DNA from: Notospermus geniculatus | Taxonomy: Eukaryota > Nemertea > Pilidiophora > Heteronemertea > Lineidae | Length of the DNA: 64,000 bases | Direction of reading: 5' to 3' | Assembly (NCBI GenBank): GCA_002633025.1 | Contig: NMRB01000244.1 | Coordinates: forward strand, 1-64,000 | Shown here: one piece after another, positions 51,001-58,078 of the stretch | How positions within the stretch are numbered: the first letter of the stretch is position 1 | How the letters are laid out: every line of letters begins with the position of its first letter | Program-made: the position numbers and the translations under genes | The notes under the pieces: generated by a model | What the model was told of the DNA's origin: nothing | Database searches by the model: none | Seen by the model: the letters and a program-made list of their open reading frames with translations, nothing else

Positions 51001-54000
51001 GTCATGTTATCAAATTTGAATATCAAATCTCACCACGATATCAGCAAATATCATGCGACCGAGCAGGTGCAAACTGAAAATTTCAGTTGCAATAACATCC
51101 GTGGATGAGCAATGATGTTGTGATACCAGTTTCAAGTCACTTACTGTGGCAGATCTCCCGATATGTCAAAATATCAAATTTGATATATCAATATCATTAT
51201 GATGCTGACACTGGAGAATAAATTTGTTGATGCCAGTATCTTGCCAAGGGCCATAAACATAGGGAAGGAACTTGTTGCTAGTGCTCTACCTGGCGTCGGA
51301 GACAAGTTATTCAAGAAACAAAAGTGTGACAGACAAAATCTCAACTTTTGATATGTCAATTTCACCATGAACCAGGTATCGGAGACTGGAAATTTTCATT
51401 CCATCTTGTAGCTCAGGTCATGAAACCTGGGGGTAGGTCACATTTCCAGGTCTGTAGCTCTTACAGGAACAAAGTTACAGGTGTGACAGACTGAACAGAC
51501 AGACAGACAGACAGACACACACACACACACACAGACAGACACCACGACCAAACACTATATGGTTTCCGATCTTGAGATCGGAAACCATAATTACCTGCAC
51601 TGATCAATACTCACTGGTGTTGCTGTGCTGCAGAGTGACTGCGGTTTATGTTGAAATGTTGGAGACAGTTGACAAGGACAGGCTTTTCTTTTGCTTTCTA
51701 CCGGTGGTATGTATTGTGCTCACTGCTTTGTTTATGCTGCCTCTCTGCACTCTCAATCATGTGTCATTAGAAGCTCATATGCGTCGTAGATCCCATTGAT
51801 GTGTCGGCTGTTACTCTGTAGAAAACTAAAAGTGAGTGGTATCTAACTGAGGTTGTAAAGAGACCGATTTCACCTCGTGTTTTGGACTTTATTCAGTGTG
51901 CGCAGTCATTTGAAACATCAATGGTCATTTCAAGCCAGATTAGATCAGAGATGAAGAAAAGTTGCTTTTGGACGATTGTGGGATGTCAACTCATTGGATA
52001 CCATTCACCACTTGTCAAATGTAGAGCATGTTCACTGCCTTGTAGATAGCTATGTCCTTCTCTCTGTATGCCATAGGCACCAAGGGATACACCGAGTGAG
52101 GGTTACAACCCTAACCCTAAACCCTAAATGAAGGTCTGCAACCTTCCCATCAGGTCCCTGGTGTATGCTGCATGATGAAACGATTGCTTCATAGATCTTT
52201 GCCGTGTTTTCTCACTACTGACTCAACTGACTCAGTGAAACTGGAAACTTCTATCCTTGATGATTGAATTAGGCCCTGTGGTGCTGGATTTCTTGGTAGG
52301 GTGTGGGAACATGGCTCATAGATAGAGAATGTTTGAAGGATGTCAGATACCGTACATTGGATATTTGTGAACTGATCCAGCAAAAGCAGGCGCTTGTTGG
52401 AGGTGATCGTCATTGGTCATCAGTTTACTCAACTATTATCACTGCTGTCCACTACTGTTGTCAAGCTGCAGAGACGTACATTTCAGCTATTGTGTTTTAA
52501 GGATGTTAACCCTTTCCCTGGTTGCAACAAGCACCTACTTCTGCTAGATCAAGTCACATATCTGTGAGAAGAAAGCGTGCCACCATACAGATCTTTTGTC
52601 ATATGGTTATCTCGATGCTCAACTGCAAAGTTACTTGTTGAAATCTACTAATGTAGACACTCTTTCATGGAATATAACTGCATGTGATTTAACGAATGTC
52701 GACATTTGTGTCTCTTGTCTGAACCCATGCTGTGTTCGAAATCAACCTGTCTGATTGTAACACTGATTCCCTTTTACTTTTCAGAAGAGCCTTCAGTTTA
52801 TGGTGGACCAAGTCATGAACGTGTTACGAGATGTCGCCCCACCCCGGGAATGTTCAGGTCGCTCAGTTCCAACTACCCAGAGACCACAACATGCAACAGT
52901 GAAATGTCAACTCTTAATCGTATCAGAGCTGAGATTGATGCCTGGAAATGTTATCAACCTGCCCAGTCAAAGGTCTGCCTCCAGAAGGGGCCTACATCAC
53001 AAAATAACGGTCAGAAACAGGAGTCATTTAAAAAGACAAGCGAGACTTTCTCTACCTCCTCAAAGTCTCCAGTTACCACGGTTACAGCCTCCTCTGCTTC
53101 AGATGACGTACAAACTAAGGAGGAATTGGATGATGTCTTCGCTTCATTTGATGAAGCTGCATCTATTGGTGAAGACATTTTATGCGGGATGGATCAATCG
53201 AGTGTTACACCTCCTTTCGTAGATCAGCCAAGGGTTACATCTCCTGACTTGAAAACAACCAGCATCCAAGTAGACGTTACATCAACAGAGGATTTGATGT
53301 GTCATGAAGAAGTAGAAATATCACTGCTAGACATCTCCACATCTGATAAGAAGTGTACAACAAGTCCATTGAATGAATTGTTCGAAAATCCCCCAGACCA
53401 TGAAATAGCCGACCTTCTCATGCCCTTAGCTGCAAATGAATTCTCCGCATCAACTGAGGCTGTAGATGAAATCTCTGAGAATGCATCACTAGCTGTGTTA
53501 GATGAAGTCTCCTGGACAACTGAGGCTGTGGCTATGGATACACTTGGAGTTGAAGCGACGCCTCTCGGACATACGGAGTTCGTCCCAGATTGTCCTGAAA
53601 TGCAGTCCATGGATGCAAAACCACCTTGCAATGGCCGTCCTTCCGATTCACCAGACACTCAGTCATCATCACAAGAATGCACTCGACAACGGAACCAAGT
53701 TTGTTCTTCTGCTGAAGATGTTGAGCCAGAACTGATATGTCCTGTCAAACATACTCAGACAAGCTGTGAAGAAACTAGAAAGTTACCATTTGATGCTGAT
53801 GAGCTGAACGTCAAGGAATTATTGAGCAAACTGTGGGCGTTGGAGGTTGATAAATGTGACGAAACAACAGACTCAGCTGAGACGGAAGTTCCTTTTGTTG
53901 AAGAAGATGTGACTGCAAGTGAAGCGTCACAAAATGCTGCTGTTAATCCGTCATATCTTTTGTTGACAAGCAAAGTGACGACTCCTGACGAGGCTGAGGA

Positions 54001-56550
54001 GATATTGAGTGGCTCCGTACTGACCGAGAAACCTGTCATTGGGATTCGTTCATGGAATGGCGAGGAACCACATTGTTCTGATAGTAGTTCTCTATCATCG
54101 TCGTCGTCATTAACATCTGAGGATGATTCTGATTCCTCGTCCACCATTTCCACTGGCACAAGTGTCTCCACGGCGATATCAGTGGACCAAGGTAGAGACG
54201 ATATCCCTGATGATGCCGGCAGTGACTTGACGATTGTCACCTTCCTTGAAGATTCTTCAGACATCTTGGCTACAAGATCAGCCGAAGCAGCTCCTGCTGT
54301 TGAAGGAGGGGATACAGTTGCTCCTGAAGTCGCCACCTCTGCTGGGAGCTGGGAAGATGAAGATGCTCCTGTTCCAGATCTTCCCACATCACCATCTCCC
54401 ATGGTTGATGATTCTTCAGCGTGTGTGAGGACGTTATGTCAGGAAAACGAGAAGGAGGATGAGAATCTGATGGATGAAGATCTGGATGGCACAGAACATG
54501 CAGATAACAGTGGGGTGAGAGAAGATGGACAGTCATTAGCATCAGAGATGATGAAGTCACCAGGAATAGATGCTTGTCAGTCTCCAGTGCCAGATGTATC
54601 TCAGTCAACAGATCCAGGAGTATCTCAACCTCCAGGAGTGTGTCAGTCAACAGAGCCAGGAGTATCTCAGCCTCCAGTGCCAGGAGTATCTCGGTCTCCA
54701 GTGCCAGTATCTCAGTCTCCAGTGCCAGTATCACAGTCTCCAGTGCCAGGAGTATCTCACTTTCCAGTGTCAGAGACATCAGAATCACCAACACTGGATG
54801 TACCTCACCCACCAGTTGTGTCACAGTATCCTGTGCAAGATCTGGGCCAGTCACTGCCAAATGTATCAGAGGCACTAGATCAGGAGGTGTCACAGTCACC
54901 AGAGTTGGATCTGTCTCAGTCAGCAGTTAAAGAAGCGTCTCTGTCACCAGCACAGTCTCCAGTTCATCATGTATTGCCAGATGTGTCTCCAATGTCAGAT
55001 GTACCTGATGATGAAGTCTTCAATAGAAAATCTGATCTCCCAGAATCCTCAGCCGAGGACCAAGAGACACCAGGCCTGTGTCATGCATCAACACCAGTTG
55101 TTCACTCTACTGTCACCAGGAGGCACTCTGACTATTTCCTCGGGAAGAGACCAGAGTTTCTGAGGCCCTTCATGAAGAGTGAGACAGTGAGGGGTTTGGG
55201 AGCCACCAGTTTTAAAGATCTTATCAGTCTTGAGGCACAGCTGCAGAAAAAACACAAAATAGTCAAGTCACAGTCGTTCTCGGATGCGTTCCCAAGGCAA
55301 CCAGTGCCAGTCAACATTGTCAAAGATCTACGAGCTTTCTTTGAGTCGAGGACGTCGTGTGAGGATGTGTCACAAAGACGACCGCTAACTGACTTCGAGT
55401 CGGCAAAGTTTGGGATAAAGGGATTCAGAAGTGATTGGAAAGAAAAGTATCCGGCACATCACTTCAGCGGCAGAATTGTTGAGCGGAGCGTATCAGATCA
55501 AAACATTGTTGCCACTTATGATAGCCTCGGACATCGTGTGTCAGGTGATCATGAACCGACGTCAGAACGTGAGAAATTTAGCAAATCTGACAGCAGTTTC
55601 ACTGGTAGTGACACATCAGGTTTTACGGACGTACCCTCGGATCTGGAATCTGGCGATGCTGGCATTGCAACCTCGTCCCTGCTGGAGCCGGTGATGGATG
55701 AGAACGGTGTGATGGAGGTAAGCCTGGTAAAGGGCAGCACGGGTCTTGGCTTCTGTATCGAGGGAGGCATTGGATCCCTTCTTGGTGATATCCCTATCAG
55801 GATCAAGAGAATATTCAAAGGTAAACAGTCCCTCCTTCAACCCATATCAAGGGCATCAGGCCCATATCTGATATGGGTTGATTGCTGGTCAGGGGCCATA
55901 TTCACGAAGCCTTCGCAACTTTGGTGCACGCAGGTCTATTATTTGGCTGCACGTGGCCTATTGTTCACTGACTGCCTTACAATAGATTTGCGTGCATGCA
56001 AAGTTGCGAAGACTTCATAGATATGTCCCCAGATTGTGACATGTTTCTCTCAGCTGGTCTAAAAGGATGCAATGAAGCCCAGAATGAGTTGCATGTTGAA
56101 TTATCCAGGAAAGTATTGGAGAGACTGGGGTCATAAAGTAATGGGAGACTTCAATGCCGTCAGAGGCAGCCTGTTAGCAGTCCTAGAATGTCACAAAATT
56201 TGACGTCACTGATGTAAGTCATGGCTTCCACGTCATTATGGATGAGCTTGTGGCGTGCACTGCTACTTTGTGACACCAAATTCCATGACGTTCTAGGACG
56301 TTCTCCCATTGCTGCACTTTTACCTTCTCTTTGATCATACCTTCTTGAATTGTGATTTTCAGGTGGCCCCGCCCAGAAAGGTGGTGTGTTGAGAAGAGGT
56401 GATGAAATTTTGAAGATCAATGATCAGTCTGTGAGGAAGATGAGTCATTTTGAGGCGTGGGATCTGCTGAAGTCACAGGCACCAGGAGTAATCAAGTTGT
56501 TGATTCACAGGCCACAGGAGACAGACTCTAGCGAGGATGAGATGCATTAG
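20231..56550 (+). CDS. PDZD2: Giant seven-PDZ scaffold, PDZD2 / pro-interleukin-16 family (gene-level)
   Basis: Coding exons: 20231-21040, 21505-21644, 23567-23644, 24765-24963, 25170-25302, 25544-28824, 29123-29240, 29690-29822, 33241-33295, 37797-37852, 40135-41775, 46278-49087, 49588-49733, 52785-55820, 56363-56550. All have GT-AG borders. Phases agree at every join except 21644 to 23567, where an exon of 1+3n bases, the second half of PDZ1, is missing. The total is about 4,270 codons. The start at 20231 is the first ATG after an in-frame stop (TAG 20192). The last PDZ ([16 protein letters not shown], then [10 protein letters not shown]) and PDZ2/PDZ3 resemble those of vertebrate PDZD2 and IL16. 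Vertebrate PDZD2 has six PDZ domains in about 2,840 residues, so this one is longer. Long Ser/Asp/Glu-rich linkers look disordered. Its likely role is a cytoplasmic scaffold; ligands are unknown. Confidence 0.88.
21029..21180 (+). repeat. Tandem triplication of the exon-1 splice donor
   Basis: Three copies of TAAAGTCAAGGTCAGTT, each followed by ATAATGATAC-GGTAA, start near 21031, 21082 and 21134 at a spacing of about 51 bp. The first is the donor of the 20231-21040 exon. If a later donor were used, an in-frame TAA at 21047 would truncate the protein. Confidence 0.7.
21505..21644 (+). CDS. PDZD2: PDZ gene exon: first half of PDZ1
   Basis: After TTGTTGATTTCAG the exon reads [20 protein letters not shown], then [20 protein letters not shown] and DGGAAQK: the beta-A to alpha-A part of a PDZ domain, with ELGIDIAGG as carboxylate-binding loop. 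It ends in phase 2 at AGAA/GTATGT. The expected continuation (DGR-like, GDE, VNG) is not found before 23567. Confidence 0.75.
21724..21893. repeat. Inverted pair of Penelope-type hammerhead-like ends
   Basis: Minus-strand CTGAGGA, GACCCC-GGTT-GGGGTC and GAAA at about 21729-21773, and a plus-strand copy at 21852-21893 whose stem II is deleted (CTGAGGGGGGTCGAAAATTT), face each other around CCCAGAAGTGAATTCACTTG. Confidence 0.55.
22338..22540. mobile_element. TA-flanked MITE, truncated at the N of 22541
   Basis: It begins CATTGGAACCTCCCTTAGCG and has TTAAGGACACC and TTAATTGAGAGGTGGCC words like the complete element at 24545-24722. Its right terminal repeat is missing because the sequence switches at the N. 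Confidence 0.55.
22541..22541. other. Single N, probable assembly junction
   Basis: The MITE on its left loses its expected terminal repeat here, and the second half of PDZ1 is missing from the same intron. Both suggest unrepresented sequence at this point. Confidence 0.5.
23567..23644 (+). CDS. PDZD2: PDZ gene linker exon
   Basis: 26 residues, [16 protein letters not shown] then [10 protein letters not shown], phase 0 to 0, between TTTCATTTCAG and AAAG/GTAATG. It joins in frame to the PDZ2 exon at 24765. No domain. Confidence 0.65.
23821..23932. mobile_element. Foldback element, family C (copy at 57053-57168)
   Basis: TTAGAATGCTCCTCAACGTAAAGGAGTTCCTCAAGGCTATT pairs with AATAGCCTTGAGGCACTCCT; ends AGGCCTTTATTTTA and TAAATATGGGCC. 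The other copy shares the whole layout. Confidence 0.6.
24545..24722. mobile_element. MITE with CAGT(C/G)GAACC ends and TA duplication (mariner/pogo-like)
   Basis: CAGTCGAACCTC at the left and GAGGTTCCACTG at the right, with TA on both sides. Internal TTAAGGACACC and GTGTCCTGATTA repeats lie in both orientations. It ends 42 bp before the PDZ2 exon acceptor. Confidence 0.65.
24765..25302 (+). CDS. PDZD2: PDZ gene exons 24765..24963 and 25170..25302: PDZ2
   Basis: The join gives [60 protein letters not shown], then [16 protein letters not shown]: a complete PDZ domain with GLGF loop, [13 protein letters not shown] and alpha-B. It closely resembles a PDZD2 internal PDZ. The preceding SAPRSPT is Ser/Pro-rich. 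Confidence 0.9.
25544..28824 (+). CDS. PDZD2: PDZ gene, 3.3-kb exon: disordered Ser/Asp-rich linker
   Basis: About 1,094 residues with no domain until the last few (QVILEK), which start PDZ3. Notable pieces: a QGHD repeat at 26630-26740, repeated SLSSS tracts, LDDVLGSY (about 27860) and FDDVVASF (about 28016), and a basic Pro-rich segment [15 protein letters not shown] (about 28545) that could bind SH3 domains. The donor is AAAAGT/GTAAGT in phase 1. Confidence 0.88.
29123..29822 (+). CDS. PDZD2: PDZ gene exons 29123..29240 and 29690..29822: PDZ3
   Basis: Joined to the end of the previous exon this reads [75 protein letters not shown], collinear with a PDZD2 PDZ (GLGI, GIYI, PGSVA, QILEVNS, GPVRLVI). 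The usual Gly-Asp before beta-D is Gly-Trp here. Exon ends are AAG/GTAAAT and AAG/GTCAGT. Confidence 0.88.
31642..31762. mobile_element. Foldback element, family B, second copy
   Basis: The shared words GTGACGAAGGAAGCAAGCAC and CCCCTGATGTTCTCAGGATG match 7749-7856. Confidence 0.6.
32480..32896. mobile_element. Foldback element with AGGGTTTCCGCCAGA ends and an A/T-block core
   Basis: AGGGTTTCCGCCAGA and TCTGGCGGAAACCCT are exact inverses at the ends. The core at 32490-32700 is almost pure A and T runs punctuated by TTG, GAA and CAA, itself strongly self-complementary. Confidence 0.65.
32915..33066. mobile_element. Foldback element, family D (copy at 56162-56310)
   Basis: TAGAGGCC and GGCCTCTA ends; TCCTAGAACGTCATGGAATTTGATGTCAC pairs with GTGACGTCAAATTTTATGATGTTCTAGGA. 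A half-copy (GTGATGTCAAATTCCACGACG) lies near 23373. Confidence 0.6.
33241..33295 (+). CDS. PDZD2: PDZ gene 55-nt exon
   Basis: After TTATTTGCAG it reads [18 protein letters not shown] and ends in G/GTAAGT, phase 0 to 1. Its phase is complemented exactly by the 56-nt exon at 37797. The size is small but the splice context is good. Confidence 0.65.
34906..34950 (+). ncRNA. Hammerhead-like ribozyme core, Penelope-type
   Basis: CTGAGGA, one extra A, stem GACCCT-GGTT-GGGGTC, GAAA, then an AATTT-GCG-AAATT hairpin ending in C fits the CUGANGA/GAAA core with a UUC cleavage triplet. Stem I pairing (AGTGC with GGAGAC) is poor, so activity is doubtful. Confidence 0.4.
36171..36347. mobile_element. Foldback element, family A, inverted copy
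   Basis: The segment from CACAGGCATTGGGATAA through CCATGTATTGTTAAACCATC to CCAAAACCCTGTGAAAA is the reverse complement of the centre of 2821-3000. Outer arms CCTGTTTTCTCTACAGCGGG and TCCACTGTAATGGAAACAGG. Confidence 0.65.
37797..37852 (+). CDS. PDZD2: PDZ gene 56-nt exon
   Basis: After TTTTCATTGCAG it reads [19 protein letters not shown] with the leading G from the previous exon, phase 1 to 0, donor AGG/GTAAGC. Confidence 0.65.
39530..39748. mobile_element. Foldback element
   Basis: TAAGGCCGAGTATCC and GGATACTCGGCCTTA ends. Pairing continues through CTGTTCCCTTGTGGCATGTT with AACATGCCACAAGAGAACAG. Confidence 0.65.
39904..40024. mobile_element. Foldback element, GTCGTATTCATAAAG type
   Basis: CTAGGGTCGTATTCATAAAG and its inverse CTTTATGAATACGACCCCTAG, with AGTTCTATCGT pairing with ACGATAGAACT, make a long hairpin. 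Confidence 0.7.
40135..41775 (+). CDS. PDZD2: PDZ gene exon carrying PDZ4 and the start of PDZ5
   Basis: 547 residues, phase 0 to 0, after a TTTTTTTCAG acceptor. A Ser/Asn-rich linker precedes PDZ4 at about 41130-41430: [73 protein letters not shown]. The last 30 residues ([26 protein letters not shown]) start PDZ5, completed by the exon at 46278. Confidence 0.9.
41931..42070. mobile_element. Foldback element, GGGCCGTATTCAAAAAGGG type
   Basis: GGGCCGTATTCAAAAAGGGTG and CACCCTTTTTGAATATGGCCC are inverse ends. The inner TTAGACGCGTGTAACTTC pairs with GAAGTTACATGTGTCTAA. Confidence 0.7.
42127..42375. mobile_element. Foldback element, GGGCATATTCGA type
   Basis: GGGCATATTCGACTCCCTGT and the inverse-like GGGATTCGAATACGGGGC at the ends; ACTGACCCAGTTCATGTA pairs with TACATGAACTGGGTCAGC. 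Confidence 0.65.
44827..44946. mobile_element. Foldback element
   Basis: TCAAGTAGAGTACAGCGGGC and the near-inverse GTCCGCTATACTCTACTTGA. It lies just upstream of the Penelope GIY-YIG fragment, separated by a short CTCTACTTGAGCCCCAAAGC stretch. Confidence 0.6.
44999..45250 (+). pseudogene. Penelope-like retroelement GIY-YIG endonuclease fragment
   Basis: The frame reads [20 protein letters not shown], then [44 protein letters not shown] and a stop. This matches the C-terminal GIY-YIG endonuclease of Penelope-like elements (YVGET...RxxxHxxxI...HFxxxGHSxxDxxxxxxE...WIxxLxTxxPxGLN). The GIY strand and the reverse transcriptase are missing upstream, so it is a 5'-truncated, inactive copy in a PDZ-gene intron. 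About 700 bp downstream is a hammerhead-like core of the type reported in these elements. Confidence 0.7.
45711..45763. mobile_element. Degenerate 53-bp micro-palindrome element
   Basis: CTTGGGGTATTGTACTG at the left and TTAATTCCTCCAAG at the right around a TAGTATAATTATACT centre. The flanks CTATAGT and CTACAAT match at 5 of 7 positions. Confidence 0.45.
45969..45996 (+). ncRNA. Hammerhead-like core downstream of the Penelope fragment
   Basis: CTGAAGA, A, GACCCC-GGTT-GGGGTC, GAAA is an intact CUGANGA/stem II/GAAA core. The flanks TTCCAG (before) and CTGGAA (after, about 46009) could form stem I. The stem III segment is weak. Confidence 0.4.
46278..49087 (+). CDS. PDZD2: PDZ gene exon: rest of PDZ5, linker, start of PDZ6
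   Basis: 936 codons, phase 0 to 2. It begins [46 protein letters not shown], finishing PDZ5. An acidic, Ser-rich linker follows with three FY(V/M)GP-type motifs (about 47540, 48346 and 48557) and a [12 protein letters not shown]3-type motif (about 47965). The end, [20 protein letters not shown] then [18 protein letters not shown], is the first half of PDZ6. Donor CCT/GTAAGT. Confidence 0.9.
49133..49271. mobile_element. Foldback element, family E (copies at 57525 and 58303)
   Basis: GAAGTATACGGTATATGAAAACGCCGGTTAAC pairs with GTTAACCGGCGTTTTCGTATACCGTATAC; the loop holds GGCTTC and GAAGCC. Confidence 0.7.
49588..49733 (+). CDS. PDZD2: PDZ gene exon: second half of PDZ6
   Basis: After ATCATTGCAG it reads [40 protein letters not shown]: GDxLLSVN, alpha-B and the last strand. 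It ends AAAG/GTGAGT in phase 1. Confidence 0.88.
49776..49970. mobile_element. Foldback element with TAAGCCGCGTTTACTGG-type ends
   Basis: TTTACTGGTGCACGGATCCG and CGGATCCGTGTGCCAGTAATAAA are near-inverses; GGTCCGCATCTGGACTC pairs partly with GAGTCGGAGCGGATCC. Confidence 0.6.
51495..51542. repeat. Microsatellite (CAGA)n then (CA)n
   Basis: Five or so CAGA units run into nine or so CA units and back to CAGACAGA. It lies in the intron before 52785. Confidence 0.85.
51558..51589. repeat. 32-bp palindrome
   Basis: TATGGTTTCCGATCTTG and its inverse meet at the centre; pairing is essentially complete. Confidence 0.6.
52785..55820 (+). CDS. PDZD2: PDZ gene 3-kb exon: acidic linker, SPVPGVS repeat, start of PDZ7
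   Basis: 1,012 codons, phase 1 to 1. It contains ELDDVFASF (about 53124), acidic Ser tracts, and at 54570-54960 a Pro/Ser/Val minisatellite of SQSPVPGV-like units. A more ordered basic segment follows ([40 protein letters not shown]). It ends [37 protein letters not shown], the first half of the last PDZ. Confidence 0.9.
54574..54960 (+). repeat. Coding minisatellite of CAGTCTCCAGTGCCAG-type units
   Basis: Units of 18-27 bp built from (C/T)CAGTCTCCAGTGCCAG and GGAGTATCT vary by loss of whole codons, so the frame is kept. Between 54655 and 54755 the units are nearly identical. Confidence 0.75.
55892..56030. mobile_element. Foldback element, GGGGCCATATTCACGAAG type
   Basis: The outer GGGGCCATATTCACGAAGCC and its inverse-like GACTTCATAGATATGTCCCC, with TTCGCAACTTTG pairing with CAAAGTTGCGAA, sit in the last intron of the PDZ gene. 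Confidence 0.65.
56162..56310. mobile_element. Foldback element, family D, second copy
   Basis: TCCTAGAATGTCACAAAATTTGACGTCAC pairs with GTGACACCAAATTCCATGACGTTCTAGGA, as at 32915-33066. It ends about 50 bp before the last coding exon. Confidence 0.6.
56363..56550 (+). CDS. PDZD2: PDZ gene last exon: end of PDZ7
   Basis: After TTGTGATTTTCAG it reads [50 protein letters not shown] and an acidic tail [10 protein letters not shown], then TAG. The [10 protein letters not shown] helix matches the signature FEAWN-IK of the last PDZ of IL16 and PDZD2. Confidence 0.92.
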
Positions 56551-56637
56551 AGGCCTATAATTTGGAGTGAAAAATTGACTTTGATGTACAGTGTGTCACA
56601 AAATGAACAATAGACAATTTTCAAATTGACGTAAATG

Positions 56638-56834
56638 AGAGAGATCTGTGCACTTCCGCCGAAATCGCCATCACAACCTCGGTCTGAAACTGAATGACGT
56701 GATGGAGAGAACCCCATGACAGTGATTCCGAAGATGTTGCGTCAGACTCTACTATTGCTGAATCATGGATGGCGTCATGTCAGCTGGTTTCAGATCGAGG
56801 TTCTGTTTGCGATTTCGGCGGAAGTGCAGAGATC
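56638..56834. mobile_element. Foldback element just after the PDZ stop codon
   Basis: GATCTGTGCACTTCCGCCGAAATCGC and GCGATTTCGGCGGAAGTGCAGAGATC are near-inverse, with inner ACCTCGGTCTGAAAC and GTTTCAGATCGAGGT. It is probably within the 3' untranslated region. Confidence 0.65.
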
Positions 56835-57052
56835 AGCAAATTCGAGAATCATCTATACCTTTTAAAATGAGACAAGTAAGTTGAACCAAGTGGATGTTTT
56901 ATGCCCATTCTTTGGTAATTACACTACCAGGTTATTCTTTCATCTCGGTAGCGGTACTTGGCCAGTATTTCCTAGTCGCAGCCAAATGTGATACTAGCCA
57001 TGTATGTTCAATAATTAGTTCCCATCGGGTTGAGGTACTGTTTGGTACACAA

Positions 57053-57168
57053 TGGCCCGTATTTTAGAATGCTCCTTAATGTAAGGAGTTGTTCCTTAAG
57101 GCTATTGTTCTCCTGTTGAGAACAAATAGCCTTGAGGAACTCCTTTACGTTAAGGAGCATATGGGCTA
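57053..57168. mobile_element. Foldback element, family C, second copy
   Basis: TATTTTAGAATGCTCCTTAA, AAGGCTATTGTTCTC and AATAGCCTTGAGGAACTCC match 23821-23932. Confidence 0.6.
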
Positions 57169-57300
57169 ATGTATCTGATTTGGACCAAGAAATGACTGCC
57201 ACCTGTGGGTGAAATGTGAAAATGGTTTTGAGCGGCAGATGACTTGATCGTGTTGACATACATAGTGGTTGAACCTTGTTGGTAAGAGAATGTGTTCTTC

Positions 57301-58077
57301 AGTATTGCATTTAGTTATTGTTCCATAATATTATTTCATTTTGAATCATTGGATATGAATGTCGAGTATGTTATAATTAGGTTACCTTCTGCCTTGTTCT
57401 CTGCACCATCTCATGTTAATTAAAACCTGCAGTTATCTTGTTTTGTTAATTGATCCTGGAATTAGCAACCGTCAGTTTGGGGGGAGATGGCTGAGTGATG
57501 TCGCCTACCCTGACCTGCGTCCATTAGGCTTCCTTTACATCGAAGTATACGGTATACGAAAACGCCGGTTTACAATGGCTTCACGGTGGTGAATCTTCGG
57601 AATGCCTTTGTTAACCGGCGTTTTCGTATACTGAATACTTCTATGTACAGGGAGCCTAAGGGACACACTCCGCGTGAGCTACTGTGAAGGCCAGCCCTGC
57701 ATACTGCAATCTATAAATACAGTACCGGTATACACAGTACTGGTACCGTACTCCTCCAGGGTCTATATTCGCTGTCTGCAGCGAAATACGTCCAACTGCA
57801 GTAGCTCACGCGAAGTACGAGTGTGTCCCTAGGCTGAGTTTACATCGAGGCACACGCGACACGAACACGCAGCGAACAATGGCTTCACAAAGGATTCATC
57901 CCCATGAAACCTTTGTTCACCTGCGTGTTCTTGTCGTGTGTGCCTCGCTGTAAACTCAGCCTTCTGCCACGAGGTTTATTCGTTGTAATTATTTACCTAG
58001 ATTTGACTTATGAAATATTAACTATACCGGTACTTATGAAATTGTAAAAACATATAAGTTAACCACGTTACTGCCTC
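57301..58077. repeat. 0.78-kb direct duplication, copy 1
   Basis: AGTATTGCATTTAGTTATTG onward is repeated at 58079 at a constant 778-bp offset with near-identity for about 700 bases; the two differ mainly in a short indel region before the final ACTGCCTC. Confidence 0.85.
57525..57962. mobile_element. Three back-to-back foldback elements (57525-57659, 57659-57831, 57835-57962)
   Basis: The first is family E (GTATACGAAAACGCCGG and its inverse). The second pairs GGGACACACTCCGCGTGAGC with GCTCACGCGAAGTACGAGTGTGTCCC. The third pairs GGCTGAGTTTACATCGAGGC with GCCTCGCTGTAAACTCAGCC. All three recur in the duplicate copy. Confidence 0.65.
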
Positions 58078-58078
58078 N
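58078..58078. other. Single N exactly at the boundary of the duplication
   Basis: The second copy starts at the next base. This is the pattern expected from joining two overlapping allelic contigs. Confidence 0.7.

Noticed and set aside
52103-52130. AACCCTAACCCTAAACCCTAAA, telomere-like repeat
   Set aside because: Only about three irregular units inside an ordinary intron; most likely chance or a decayed fragment.
53755-54402. 215-codon minus-strand frame in the PDZ gene
   Set aside because: Antisense of an acidic, Ser-rich coding region that is supported by splice sites and phases on the plus strand.
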